Assembly (NCBI RefSeq): GCF_000143765.1
Contig: NZ_GL379773.1
Location: forward strand, 62,001-126,000
Direction of reading: 5' to 3'
Length of the DNA: 64,000 bases
DNA from: Sphingobacterium spiritivorum ATCC 33861
Lineage (GTDB): Bacteria; Bacteroidota; Bacteroidia; Sphingobacteriales; Sphingobacteriaceae
Part shown: positions 34,654 to 43,799 of the stretch, in pieces
Layout of the letters: every line of letters begins with the position of its first letter
Numbering within the stretch: position 1 is the first letter of the stretch
Notes under the pieces: model-generated
What the model saw: only the letters and a program-made list of their open reading frames with translations
Database searches by the model: none
Told to the model about the DNA's origin: nothing
Position numbers and translations under genes: made by a program

Positions 34654-37083
34654 CTAATTTCGTAATGCCTTGCCTTTGGTCAGCATAAACTGAATTCGTT
34701 CCAGTGTCTTTCGCTCAGCACACAATTCCAAAAATGCTTTTCTTTCCAGATCAAGGAGATATTGCTCTGACACCTCCGTCGGTGCAGACAGATCTCCGCC
34801 ACACATCACCCAGCCTAATTTTTCTGAAATTTTCTTATCATGATCTGAAATATAATTACCGGCACGCATGGAGCTTGCACCAACATATACTATACCTAAC
34901 CCCTGTTTACCAAGAACTTTAATATCATTACGCGGAGCAGGTTGTACATATCCGGCATCGGCCAGTTCCAATGCTTTCTCTTTTGCATCTGCCAGCAGAC
35001 GTGCCCGGTTCATCGTAATGGCATATTTGCCTTCCTGAAGATATCCCAGCTCAAATGCTTCGACGGCAGAAGTTGAAACTTTTGCCTGACCGACTGTAAG
35101 GAAACGATCTTTCAATGTATTCTGAACGATCTGATCATCTCTATATTCATCAGAAGCCCGCAATGCAAATTCTTTGGAACCTCCTCCTCCCGGAATCACA
35201 CCGACTCCAAATTCAACCAGTCCCATATACGTTTCGGCATGTAGTTGAACGAAATCTGCATGCATAGAAAATTCACAGCCGCCACCAAGAGTAAGCTGGA
35301 ATGGAGCTGCCACGACCGGAATCGAAGAATAACGGATACGCATAGAAGTATTCTGAAAAGCACGCACAGCCATATTCAGCTCTTCATAATCCTGTTCAAC
35401 AGCCATCATAAAGATCATCCCGATATTGGCACCTGCTGAAAAGTTCTTTCCATCATTGGAAATCACTAATCCACGATACTCTTTTTCGGCCAGATCAATG
35501 GCTTTATTGAGTCCCTGAATAACATCGCCACCAATGGTATTCATCTTCGTATGGAATTCACAATTGATGATACCATCACCAAGATCTATAATCGAAACTC
35601 CTGAATTTTTCCAGATTGTTTTTGTTTCGCGGATATGATCCAGTACAATCAGATCTTCTGCACCCGGGATTGCTTTATAAGATTTGGATGCAATATCATA
35701 ATAATGTCTTACACCATTTTCAACTTTATAGAAAGATTCATGTCCGGCATCCAGCATATCATGAACCCAGGCTGCAACCTCACCGGTCTGTCCCGGAAGA
35801 CGTTTTTCTTCCGCTTTGATTTTATCAATCGTCTCTCTTACGCCTAATGCATCCCATACTTCAAAAGGACCTATTTCCCAGCCAAAGCCGGCACGCATGG
35901 CATCGTCTATACGGAAAAAGTCATCTGTAATCTCCGGAACTCTGTTAGACACATATTCAAACAATGGATAGTGCATCGCCCTGAACAACTCCGCTGCTTT
36001 ATCTTTACCCTGTTCATAGACTTTCATGCGTTTGCGGATATCTTCTACCTGCTTCGTCGCCTCCAGTGTCTGCGATTTCACTTTTTGCTGAGATCCGAAT
36101 TCCAGTGTTTTGAGGTTTAAGGAAAGTATTTCGGAATTACCTTTGGCATCTTTTACTTTTTCATAAAAACCCTTTTTGGTTTTCTCTCCAAGCCATTTGT
36201 TTTCAACCATTTTAGTGATGAAACCCGGCAATTGAAAGACTCCTTTAGCTTCGTCTTCCGGCGCATTCTGCGCCAAACCATTGGCAACATTTACCAATGT
36301 ATCCAGTCCTACCACATCTGCTGTGCGGAAAGTGGCTGATTTGGGGTGACCCATTGCAGGACCTGTATATTTATCAACTTCCTCGACTGTAAGGCCTAAA
36401 GGTTCGACCAGATGGGTCAGTGCCAACATGGAATACACACCTATTCTATTACCGATAAAAGCGGGTGTATCTTTACATAAAACCACAGTTTTACCCAAAA
36501 ATTTATCACCATATTCCATCAGGAAGTTTACGACCTCTTTTTTGGTATGAGGCGTAGGAATAATTTCTAATAATTGCAGATAACGTGGCGGATTGAAAAA
36601 GTGTGTTCCGCAGAAATGATCTTTAAAATCTTCACTTCTTCCTTCCGTCATCAAATGAATAGGAATACCGGATGTATTGGAAGTGATTAACGTTCCCTCT
36701 TTACGGAATTGCTCTACTTTTTCAAATACGGATTTTTTGATATCCAGACGTTCAACAACGACTTCAATCACCCAGTCTGCATGTGCGATTTCCTTCATGT
36801 CATCGTCAAAATTTCCGGTCTTTATCCTTTTGACAAATGACTTACTGTAAATAGGTGACGGATTGGATTTAATTGCAGTCTCCAACGAGAGGTTGACGAT
36901 GCGGTTGCGTACCGGTTTGCTGTCCAGAGTAAGGCCTTTCGCCTCTTCTGCCGGCAGCAATTCCTTTGGCGCAATATCCAAAAGCAAAACTTCCAGTCCG
37001 ATATTGGCAAAATGACAGGCGATTCTTGACCCCATCACTCCAGAACCTAAAACGGCTACTTTTTTAATACTTCTGTTATTCAT
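34654..37083 (-). CDS. 3-hydroxyacyl-CoA dehydrogenase/enoyl-CoA hydratase fusion (FadB-like)
   Basis: This 809-residue bifunctional enzyme does the hydration and second oxidation of beta-oxidation. The N-terminal half is an NAD-binding 3-hydroxyacyl-CoA dehydrogenase (KVAVLGSGVMGSRIACHF, ITSNTSGIPI, HFFNPPRYLQLLEIIP, FIGNRIGVYSM). The C-terminal third is a crotonase fold (NDGKNFSAGANIGMIF, LTLGGGCEFSMHADFVQL, EFGVGVIPGGGGSKEF). This order is reversed from E. coli FadB but is common in Bacteroidota and Bacillus FadN-type proteins. It starts 11 bp after the MarR gene. Confidence 0.95.
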   Translation of the reverse strand: MNNRSIKKVAVLGSGVMGSRIACHFANIGLEVLLLDIAPKELLPAEEAKGLTLDSKPVRNRIVNLSLETAIKSNPSPIYSKSFVKRIKTGNFDDDMKEIAHADWVIEVVVERLDIKKSVFEKVEQFRKEGTLITSNTSGIPIHLMTEGRSEDFKDHFCGTHFFNPPRYLQLLEIIPTPHTKKEVVNFLMEYGDKFLGKTVVLCKDTPAFIGNRIGVYSMLALTHLVEPLGLTVEEVDKYTGPAMGHPKSATFRTADVVGLDTLVNVANGLAQNAPEDEAKGVFQLPGFITKMVENKWLGEKTKKGFYEKVKDAKGNSEILSLNLKTLEFGSQQKVKSQTLEATKQVEDIRKRMKVYEQGKDKAAELFRAMHYPLFEYVSNRVPEITDDFFRIDDAMRAGFGWEIGPFEVWDALGVRETIDKIKAEEKRLPGQTGEVAAWVHDMLDAGHESFYKVENGVRHYYDIASKSYKAIPGAEDLIVLDHIRETKTIWKNSGVSIIDLGDGIINCEFHTKMNTIGGDVIQGLNKAIDLAEKEYRGLVISNDGKNFSAGANIGMIFMMAVEQDYEELNMAVRAFQNTSMRIRYSSIPVVAAPFQLTLGGGCEFSMHADFVQLHAETYMGLVEFGVGVIPGGGGSKEFALRASDEYRDDQIVQNTLKDRFLTVGQAKVSTSAVEAFELGYLQEGKYAITMNRARLLADAKEKALELADAGYVQPAPRNDIKVLGKQGLGIVYVGASSMRAGNYISDHDKKISEKLGWVMCGGDLSAPTEVSEQYLLDLERKAFLELCAERKTLERIQFMLTKGKALRN

Positions 37084-37094
37084 CCTTTTATATT

Positions 37095-37562
37095 TTATGT
37101 TGCGGCAATATTATCCGCAGCGTTTGATTGTACTTCTTCCTGATAGTCTTTTGCCAGTTCATTTATTTTGATGAGTGTCTTAATCAGTTGAGCACGTTCT
37201 CTGGCACTGATATTTGCTTCCAGGTATTGATTAAAGCTACGCACCACATCCTTAGCAATTTTTCGCTTCTCTTTACCCAACTCTGTCAGATAGACCTTGA
37301 CAGACCGCTTATCCACGTCACTCGCTTCTCTGTAAATAAAACCTAAGGTCTCCAGATTATTTAACACTCTGGACAAGCTCGTTGTTTTTACACCTGTCAA
37401 ATTTGCAATTTGTGAAACAGGAGTGCCTTCTTTGTGTATATTTATCAAGATATACCCGGCAGCCTGCGTAAAACCGTACTGCGATGCGATCGTATTGTAT
37501 TTATTGGCCACAGTCTGCCAACCGGTTTTCATGAAGTAATCAATTGTATTATCCTGACTCAT
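37095..37562 (-). CDS. MarR family transcriptional regulator of the beta-oxidation operon
   Basis: The 155-residue protein has a MarR winged helix: TQAAGYILINIHKEGTPVSQ, the recognition region LTGVKTTSLSRVLNNLETLG, and the wing FIYREASDVDKRSVKVYLTE. It is the first gene of the operon, and the FadB-like gene follows by 11 bp, so it probably controls its own operon, perhaps responding to an acyl-CoA or fatty acid. Two palindromes overlap the promoter just upstream, fitting autoregulation. Confidence 0.94.
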   Translation of the reverse strand: MSQDNTIDYFMKTGWQTVANKYNTIASQYGFTQAAGYILINIHKEGTPVSQIANLTGVKTTSLSRVLNNLETLGFIYREASDVDKRSVKVYLTELGKEKRKIAKDVVRSFNQYLEANISARERAQLIKTLIKINELAKDYQEEVQSNAADNIAAT

Positions 37563-37584
37563 AATTTATTTTTAGCTATTTTAC

Positions 37585-37596
37585 TATGCAAGCATA
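37585..37596. promoter_or_regulatory. palindrome near the transcription start of the MarR operon
   Basis: TATGCAAGCATA has 5-bp inverted arms (TATGC/GCATA) around AA. It lies directly after the -7 box of the minus-strand promoter and 23 bp before the MarR start codon. Candidate MarR operator, inferred. Confidence 0.45.
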
Positions 37597-37597
37597 A

Positions 37598-37629
37598 CAA
37601 ATTTAATTTATTTATTTGGACATTCCAAA
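37598..37629 (-). promoter_or_regulatory. consensus Bacteroidota promoter of the MarR/beta-oxidation operon
   Basis: On the minus strand TTTG (37629-37626) and TAAATTTG (37605-37598) are separated by 20 bp, a full match to the -33/-7 consensus. The MarR ATG lies at 37562. Confidence 0.75.
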
Positions 37630-37630
37630 T
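37614..37630. promoter_or_regulatory. 17-bp palindrome over the -33 box, candidate MarR operator
   Basis: ATTTGGA CAT TCCAAAT is a perfect 7-bp inverted repeat with a 3-bp centre. It covers the -33 element of the operon promoter. The size fits MarR-family sites. Confidence 0.6.
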
Positions 37631-37795
37631 CACATCTGTTAATTTTTCGATAAATCTTTGTCTGATTCTGATACTTCAAAAATAGATTAAACAAGCACAG
37701 GACAGATTTTATTCATTTTTACTATCAATTGTAATGTTTTTACCTTTTTCAAGACTAACAGATAAAGTAATTTAAAGAAGGCATCCAACTATAAC

Positions 37796-38287
37796 ATGGA
37801 CATCGAAAAAGAATTTATCGGATTAATAACTTCCAATCAGGCCATTATCCATCGTATATGCTGCATGTATGTGGACAACAGAACGGACAGAGAAGACCTG
37901 TTTCAGGAAATAATACTGCAAAGCTGGAAGTCTTTCAAAAGCTTCAGAGGTGATTCCAGATTTCAGACCTGGCTATATCGTGTAGGGCTGAACACGGCAA
38001 TCACCTACATAAAACGGGATCGTAAACATATGGATGCAGAGCTACAGTTTACACAGGAAAGCTATTGCGACATTATCTATCAGGAGAATGAAGAGATTCT
38101 GGCTATGTATCGGGCGATTGGTCAGCTTTCAAAAATCGAGAAGGCACTCGTTGCCCTTTATCTGGAAGACTACAGTTATAAAGAAATCGGAGATACAATG
38201 GGTATGACGGCCAATCATGTGGCTGTAAAAATATCCCGGATCAAAGAAAAATTAAAGGACCTCAGTAAAAAACAGCTATCATTATGA
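37796..38287 (+). CDS. ECF-type sigma factor
   Basis: The 163-residue protein has sigma region 2 (MYVDNRTDREDLFQEIILQS, FRGDSRFQTWLYRVGLNTAI) and region 4 (LSKIEKALVALYLEDYSYKE, IGDTMGMTANHVAVKISRIK). The downstream membrane protein gene overlaps its end by four bases (ATGA), so the pair is translationally coupled. The partner may act as its anti-sigma factor. Target genes unknown. Confidence 0.94.
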   Translation: MDIEKEFIGLITSNQAIIHRICCMYVDNRTDREDLFQEIILQSWKSFKSFRGDSRFQTWLYRVGLNTAITYIKRDRKHMDAELQFTQESYCDIIYQENEEILAMYRAIGQLSKIEKALVALYLEDYSYKEIGDTMGMTANHVAVKISRIKEKLKDLSKKQLSL

Positions 38288-38943
38288 AATTAGAAGATCT
38301 TAAATATAACAACAGACAGAATAGTCCAACTACTTCATCTGCCCTATTGTTTCTTCCGCAAGAAGCAATTGAAAAATTAACAACACAGAAACCGACTAAT
38401 CTGCTCGATACAATAGATGAAAACCTGAAGAAAAATATCCGCTACCGGTCGCTGTTCATTCTTGTAGCCACCGGCATTCTGTTGTATAATTATGACAACA
38501 CGTTCTGGGGCTGGTATTTTATTCTGGGATCATTGGTAGAAGCCGGAATGACCTATATCGCCTATAAACTGCGTAAAAAAATTCATGAAAGCTTTGAAAC
38601 CGATCTTCCGTTATCGGATCGGTTTATTCAAATACAGGAATTGATTCGAAAATACCTGAAATTCAACAAAACAGCACGAGGAAGTATTCTTGTAATATTA
38701 GCAATAGCTGTATCCTTAAAAAACATACAGTCCTTTGATTTACCATCTCTGTTTTCGGGTGATGTAATTTTAAGATTCTTCATTCTTGGACTGATTTTCT
38801 ATTTCATACATTTTTATAGTTTTAAAAAATTCGCAAAACCACATCAGGATATGCTGGTGGATCTGCACTATTATCTTAAAGAATTAGAAGAACTGCCTCA
38901 GGAAGACATTCAAACCCATACACAGAAGAATGCCGGAGAATAA
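38284..38943 (+). CDS. membrane protein coupled to ECF sigma factor, possible anti-sigma
   Basis: The 219-residue protein has a soluble N-terminal 50 residues with helices (FLPQEAIEKLTTQKPTNLLD) and then four likely membrane segments: LFILVATGILLYNY, FILGSLVEAGMTYIAYKL, GSILVILAIAVSL and ILRFFILGLIFYFIHFY. The acidic tail ends EELPQEDIQTHTQKNAGE. It resembles no FecR protein. Its coupling to the sigma gene suggests a regulatory membrane partner, as in many Bacteroidota pairs. This is inference from position. Confidence 0.82.
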   Translation: MKLEDLKYNNRQNSPTTSSALLFLPQEAIEKLTTQKPTNLLDTIDENLKKNIRYRSLFILVATGILLYNYDNTFWGWYFILGSLVEAGMTYIAYKLRKKIHESFETDLPLSDRFIQIQELIRKYLKFNKTARGSILVILAIAVSLKNIQSFDLPSLFSGDVILRFFILGLIFYFIHFYSFKKFAKPHQDMLVDLHYYLKELEELPQEDIQTHTQKNAGE

Positions 38944-38951
38944 GCCGGCAT
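38930..38951 (+). terminator. weak terminator-like hairpin across the stop codon
   Basis: ATGCCGG and CCGGCAT form a 7-bp stem around the TAA of the membrane protein gene. No strong T run follows. Confidence 0.4.
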
Positions 38952-39054
38952 ATTAAAAATGTGGAAAACTTTTTTGTTTTACAAATCAATAAGTTAAGAT
39001 CAAAACGCCTGCACTTATTCACACGGGTGTTAGAAAATTCAAAATTAATTCAAT

Positions 39055-39062
39055 TACCTTTG
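39055..39062 (+). promoter_or_regulatory. -7 box (TACCTTTG) of the oxygenase gene
   Basis: TACCTTTG fits TAnnTTTG. TTAG at 39030-39033 is a 3-of-4 match to the -33 TTTG at 21 bp spacing. The ATG is at 39085. Confidence 0.5.
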
Positions 39063-39084
39063 TTCGTACAAAAACAGAAATAGT

Positions 39085-40047
39085 ATGGCATTAGTTAACA
39101 TACCCAGATTAGATTTACTGAATTACACTTCAGGTTCTAAAGAACAACGCGAACAATTCATTCAGGATATTGGTAAGGCTTTTAATGAAACCGGATTTGT
39201 GACGATCGCCAATCATGGTCTTTCCAAAGAGTTGATTGATGAATTGTATCAGGTGGTTCCTGCATTTTTTGCTCTTCCGGATGACACCAAATATCAATAT
39301 GAGTTTCCTGAATTGGCAGGACAACGTGGCTACACTACAAAAGGCCGCGAAAAGGCTAAAGACTCTAAAACTCCGGATCTGAAAGAATTCTGGCAAAGAG
39401 GCCAAACGATTGTAGGAGAAGAATACTCAAAAACAGACTTTCCGGATAATCCTGAAGTCAAAGAGTTACCTCGTTTCAATACGATCACTGCAGAAGTATA
39501 TAAAAAACTGGAAGATACAGGACGTCAGTTATTGAAAGCGATCGCCACTTATCTTGATCTGGAAGAAAATTATTTCGAGCAATATGTTATCAACGGAAAT
39601 TCTATTTTGAGAGCGATTCACTATTTTCCGATATTACATCCCGAAGAACTTGCCCCTGATGCTGTACGTGCAGGAGCACATGAAGATATCAACCTAATCA
39701 CGCTTTTGATAGGAGCCAGTGCAGATGGTCTGGAAGTATTGACTAAAGATGGCGAATGGTATCCGATTAAAGCTAAAGGAGAAGATATTGTGATCAATGT
39801 AGGGGATATGTTGCAAAGATTGACAAATAACAAACTAAAATCCACAACACACAGAGTTGTCAATCCTCCTTTGGAAAAAATGGGAACTTCAAGATTTTCA
39901 ATTCCGTTTTTCTTACACCCTAAATCTTCCATGAGTCTGGCTTGTCTTTCATCCTGTATTGATGAAAAACATCCTAAAGCATACCCGGATTATACTGCCG
40001 GAGAGTATTTAGATGAACGGTTAAGAGAAATTGGCTTAAAGATGTAA
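39085..40047 (+). CDS. isopenicillin N synthase family 2-oxoglutarate/Fe(II) dioxygenase
   Basis: The 320-residue protein matches the large IPNS-like oxygenase family, which oxidises small molecules using iron, O2 and usually 2-oxoglutarate. An N-terminal DIOX_N region (GKAFNETGFVTIANHGL, VVPAFFALPDDTKYQYEFP) is followed by the jelly-roll. The iron triad is His199 and Asp201 (AGAHEDINLITLLIG) and His256 (TTHRVVNPP), and RFSIPFFLHP supplies the RxS co-substrate motif. It is a single-gene unit with its own promoter and terminator. The substrate cannot be told. Confidence 0.95.
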   Translation: MALVNIPRLDLLNYTSGSKEQREQFIQDIGKAFNETGFVTIANHGLSKELIDELYQVVPAFFALPDDTKYQYEFPELAGQRGYTTKGREKAKDSKTPDLKEFWQRGQTIVGEEYSKTDFPDNPEVKELPRFNTITAEVYKKLEDTGRQLLKAIATYLDLEENYFEQYVINGNSILRAIHYFPILHPEELAPDAVRAGAHEDINLITLLIGASADGLEVLTKDGEWYPIKAKGEDIVINVGDMLQRLTNNKLKSTTHRVVNPPLEKMGTSRFSIPFFLHPKSSMSLACLSSCIDEKHPKAYPDYTAGEYLDERLREIGLKM

Positions 40048-40073
40048 TCTCAGCCCGATAAAAGTAACTTTTG

Positions 40074-40100
40074 AAGGAGGAAATGTAGGATTTCCTCCTT
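40074..40100 (+). terminator. terminator of the oxygenase gene
   Basis: AAGGAGGAAAT (40074-40084) and ATTTCCTCCTT (40090-40100) form an 11-bp stem with a 5-base loop, followed by TTTTATTTTG. Confidence 0.92.
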
Positions 40101-40209
40101 TTTTATTTTGTTTTACAGCAATCAATCGATTGCACAACCTGCTCATAATCTTATTATTATACAGTAAAAGAAATAACTTTGATCCTGACATCATAACCAA
40201 TCGCTAAAC

Positions 40210-41612
40210 ATGATATTAAAATTTTTCAGGATCAGCCCACTGTTGCTGTTCATATTCCTTTGCGAGACATTAAATGCACAGGAAAAAACATTTACCATTC
40301 CCGCAAACAAAGCCTATGCGGTTCCTTACACTCCTGATGAAAAGGAAGTAGGAGTATCTGTTCCGGTGGGTTACCCTGAAGACAAGGGTAGTATTTCGAA
40401 CTGGACAAACAAAAACCGCAGTATTGTCTGGTATCTTTATCAGACTGCAGGTACTTATTACCTGGATTTCGACAATACCACCGCAAAAGGTAAAAATCTG
40501 ACGTTTAATTTAAAAATGAGCCCTTGCTACGCTCCTTTGCAAATCTCGCCGTCTCAAACACAAATTGTCTTTAAAGGGCAAGGCAGACAAACCCGGACAT
40601 CAGCAGGAAGTATCCTGATAAATCAAACCGGCTACTATAAGTATGAGCTTTCTCCTCAATCCGAGCCCTCAAATGCTATAGTCATTCATAACCTGATCTT
40701 CAAAAGTACAACCGATAATGCACATGTCAATCATACCGACTATCAATCCACACCTTCCGTTCATATCAACTTTAGCTCAGCAGCGGCTACGACTAAGTCA
40801 TACAACTGGCTTTATGAAGAAGTAAATGTACCACAGGGTGCAGCCCGCTTCATACCTTCTATATGGCTATCGGTTTCTACAGAGGCTATCTCGGCATGCA
40901 GACGAATAGCAAAACAGAAAGAAGAGTGTTGTTTTCAGTATGGGACAGCAAAGATGCAGAGCATGATGCAACGACTACTCAACATGATTATGTATCTCTT
41001 GTAGACCGGTCGGAGACCACTACTGTCAATTCATTTGGTGGAGAAGGGACAGGAGGGCAATCTTATGTCAAATCTGCAAACTGGAAAACCGGGGAAACTG
41101 TAGCTTTCCTAATGAATGTACTGCCTCAGGAAAACAATTCTGTGATCTTATCTGCATGGTATAAACTTGCTTCTCAGCAGCAATGGAATTATATTGCCTC
41201 CTGGCGTGCTCCAAAAGAAAACAGATATTTTAACGGTTTTCATTCCTTTTTAGAAAATTATGGATATCCGAATGGTCAGCTTCGCCGTGAAGCAGATTAC
41301 TTCAATGCATGGGGCAAGGAAAATGAATCAGGTAAATGGATCAATTTTAATAAAGTTCGTTTCAGTAATACGGATGGTAAGGAAGGCCAGCGGGTCGATT
41401 ACGAACAAGGAGTATCTCCGCGTAATGCAAAGCATTTCTATATGTCCAGCGGAGGATATACACCGACAGTCAAGACTGCAAATGAAATTCCTTTGGCTAC
41501 AGAGCCTCCGCTTAAGGATCTTTCCGCTTTTGAGAATCGCGTAAAAGAAGCCCTGAAAAATGAAGCTCTGCATAAAAACAGCGTGAAGGGCAAAACGTTG
41601 AAAAAGAAATAA
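40210..41612 (+). pseudogene. DUF3472 (DUF5077-DUF3472) exported protein, broken by a 1-base frameshift
   Basis: The first frame encodes a signal peptide (LLLFIFLCETLNAQ), a DUF5077-like sandwich domain (IPANKAYAVPYTPDEKEV, RSIVWYLYQTAGTYYLDFDN) and the start of DUF3472 (NWLYEEVNVPQGA). It then leaves frame and stops at 41004. The frame that fits continues as SPLHTFYMAIGFYRGYLGMQ, TERRVLFSVWDSK and NRYFNGFHSFLENYGYPNGQ to 41612. The break lies at 40841-40847; one missing base (GCAGCCCG for GCAGACCCG) would rejoin VPQGADPLHTFYMAIGF. Joined length is about 467 residues. Probably carbohydrate related, but not characterised. Confidence 0.9.
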
Positions 41613-41619
41613 AAAAATC

Positions 41620-41656
41620 CCCATGCGCCAACTCTTAAAATTAGCAGACGCATGGG
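41620..41656 (-). terminator. terminator of the PCMD/beta-barrel operon
   Basis: CCCATGCG (41620-41627) and CGCATGGG (41649-41656) form an 8-bp stem with a 21-base loop. On the minus strand it is followed by GATTTTTTTATTTC. Confidence 0.7.
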
Positions 41657-41677
41657 AATTATAACATTATACAAACT

Positions 41678-42442
41678 CTACAATTTTATTCCTACTCCAA
41701 CATTCAGGAAAATGTTATGAAGACCGAAACTTATACTTTCGAATCCTGTTTTCATTATATTATTAAATCCGTAGTCAAATTGTGCCAGTGCAAAATAACG
41801 TCTGGAAAAATTATAGTGTGAGCCCAGGCTCATTCCTACGTCCAACGTACGAACACTTCTCTTAAAATCATAATCTGCCTTGTCCACATTGATTTTATCT
41901 CCTGTAGGATCATCCTTGCGCATATATCCATTAGTCGCTGTACCGGTGAATTTCTTTTTTACTGCAAATGCGAAATAAGGTCCTGCCTGAAAATCCCATT
42001 TTTGTGATAGCCTGAAAGTTGCCTGTACTGGTACAGAGAGGTACAGGTTTTCTACATTAGTCTCAATATCACCTGTATAGTATCCTTTGATATTTTCTTC
42101 CGGATCTTCGTTGGCATTAAATGTAGTTTTATATCCTTTTACTGTTGCCTCCGTATTCATGCCCTTGCCTTCAAAGGTCACCCCCAGACTTATGCCCCAT
42201 TTATGATCTATATTATATAACGTCTTTACCCCCACAAAAAATGGAAGAGCCGGAGCATAGCTTCTGATTTTACGGATCTCAGCAGGCAAAGATAGGGGTG
42301 CAGAACCTCCGATCTTCGTACCCAAATCCACAGAGAACCCAAATTTGCCGGATACACTATCCGCAGGAAGATGATTTTCTGCCTTTGCTGTTATTGAAAG
42401 AATAACAAACAAGATTGTTAATATATGGTATATCGGTTTCAT
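41678..42442 (-). CDS. outer membrane beta-barrel protein
   Basis: The 254-residue protein has a signal peptide (YHILTILFVILSITAKAE) and alternating amphipathic strands (FGFSVDLGTKIGG, GISLGVTFEGKGM, LYLSVPVQATFRLSQKWDFQ, AGPYFAFAVKKKF, FLNVGVGIKL at the end), as in PorT-like outer membrane barrels. Its ATG overlaps the stop of the upstream PCMD lipoprotein gene by one base (TAATG), so the two are translated together and probably work together at the outer membrane. Confidence 0.88.
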   Translation of the reverse strand: MKPIYHILTILFVILSITAKAENHLPADSVSGKFGFSVDLGTKIGGSAPLSLPAEIRKIRSYAPALPFFVGVKTLYNIDHKWGISLGVTFEGKGMNTEATVKGYKTTFNANEDPEENIKGYYTGDIETNVENLYLSVPVQATFRLSQKWDFQAGPYFAFAVKKKFTGTATNGYMRKDDPTGDKINVDKADYDFKRSVRTLDVGMSLGSHYNFSRRYFALAQFDYGFNNIMKTGFESISFGLHNIFLNVGVGIKL

Positions 42443-43554
42443 TATTTTGTAATTATTTGTACATCATCAACAATTAAAGTACTTCCTATTGCTCCCTGAA
42501 AGTTATCTCCGTCCTTACTCGCAGACATCACTATTGCAATCCCGTATTTGAGTTTGTTAACATCAGCTATATTAACATCCTTTACATACTTAAATGGAAT
42601 ACTAAACTTAGTAAAACCTTCACCTGCAGTAGCTTTTCCACTTTCTAACTTTGCTGTTGCCACTACACTTTTACTTGTCCAGACATTCTCGCCACTGAGA
42701 TAGCTTTTTTGAGTTTCCTTCATCAAATCATCTATATTGTAAAAGACTGCATAGATGGTACACTCATCTTCACCTTCCACAGGTTTGGACGCACTGTTGA
42801 TCAGCTGTTTGCCGGGAGTATATCTGTAATAACCTTCAAACGTCTTTGGGACATTATTATATGGCAATCCGAAACGAGTAGCTTTTAGTGGAGAAGCCAA
42901 CGCCATTGTTACATCAAAGACTCCTATGAAAAGATTTCCTGCAGCTATTGGTTTTCCGAACATTGCCCCGAAAGGTCCTGTAGATTTAGTTTCTAAAAGA
43001 GCTGCGGACTTTCCACTTCTGCTTTTATCGGTGGCTCTTGTAGGATACATTTCCGGTTTTTTTTCTCCAAACAGAGAAATTGCAAAACCTGGATTTCCCG
43101 ATGACCAGTTATTAAACGAATTGTTATTTACTATATCAAAGAATTCATGGTACTTATTGGTTTCATCCGTTCTGAAGTTTTCAAAATCAAATTTAGAAGG
43201 CACAAAACCATCCGTCACCTCAATAATACTAACCAAGTATTTTTTCTCAAACCGCTTATCCTGAGAGGTTACTTTATATGTTACCACTTTATCAGTATTC
43301 TGTCCCACATCAGTTGTAATAGTCGCTCCTGGTGAGAGGTCAAATTTCAACTTATAATCAGGGCTTCCAGCTTCTTTTGGTTTGACATATATGGTTACCG
43401 AATTATTCGTAATAAGAGGCTCCGTGATCAAACTACCCTGCTCCAGATACACCGCAGTTATGTCCGCCTCCATATTTAATGGCTCATCTTTAATACAGCT
43501 ATTGAGTAAGAACATGCTTACCGCTATACTTATAATTACAATTTTATTTAACAT
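42442..43554 (-). CDS. PCMD domain lipoprotein
   Basis: The 370-residue protein has a lipoprotein signal with lipobox LLNSC (Cys19) and an N-terminal Ig-like strand region (ITNNSVTIYVKPKEAGSPDY, VVTYKVTSQDKRFEKKYLVS). It ends in a PCMD (putative carbohydrate metabolism) domain from about residue 120 (FDFENFRTDETNKYHEFFDI, NWSSGNPGFAISLFG, TLIVDDVQIITK at the end). The family is typical of Bacteroidota outer membrane lipoproteins thought to bind sugars. It is first in a two-gene unit with the beta-barrel protein. Confidence 0.88.
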   Translation of the reverse strand: MLNKIVIISIAVSMFLLNSCIKDEPLNMEADITAVYLEQGSLITEPLITNNSVTIYVKPKEAGSPDYKLKFDLSPGATITTDVGQNTDKVVTYKVTSQDKRFEKKYLVSIIEVTDGFVPSKFDFENFRTDETNKYHEFFDIVNNNSFNNWSSGNPGFAISLFGEKKPEMYPTRATDKSRSGKSAALLETKSTGPFGAMFGKPIAAGNLFIGVFDVTMALASPLKATRFGLPYNNVPKTFEGYYRYTPGKQLINSASKPVEGEDECTIYAVFYNIDDLMKETQKSYLSGENVWTSKSVVATAKLESGKATAGEGFTKFSIPFKYVKDVNIADVNKLKYGIAIVMSASKDGDNFQGAIGSTLIVDDVQIITK

Positions 43555-43799
43555 TTCTTTAAATTATTTTCACAAACATATTATAAAACATACAAAAACA
43601 CAGCATTTCAATAAAATTATATAACAAATAATTATATTTCTACAACTAAGCGTCAGCAGAAATCACCAATTCATGAGATAATGAATACATTTATGACAAA
43701 GAAAATTCAGGTTATAAAACCAAATAATTGCTGAAATGATAAGCGGTAACCTCTTTTCTTAAATCCGAACCGCTTGCTTTAAACAGACAGACTTCTTTT

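Noticed and set aside
40118..40133. GCAATC-AATC-GATTGC palindrome before the DUF3472 gene
   Set aside because: Short 6-bp arms in AT-rich DNA with no linked regulator; could be chance.
40863..41612. Second DUF3472 frame as an independent gene
   Set aside because: The family sequence extends upstream of its first ATG and joins the first frame; a single-base break explains both.
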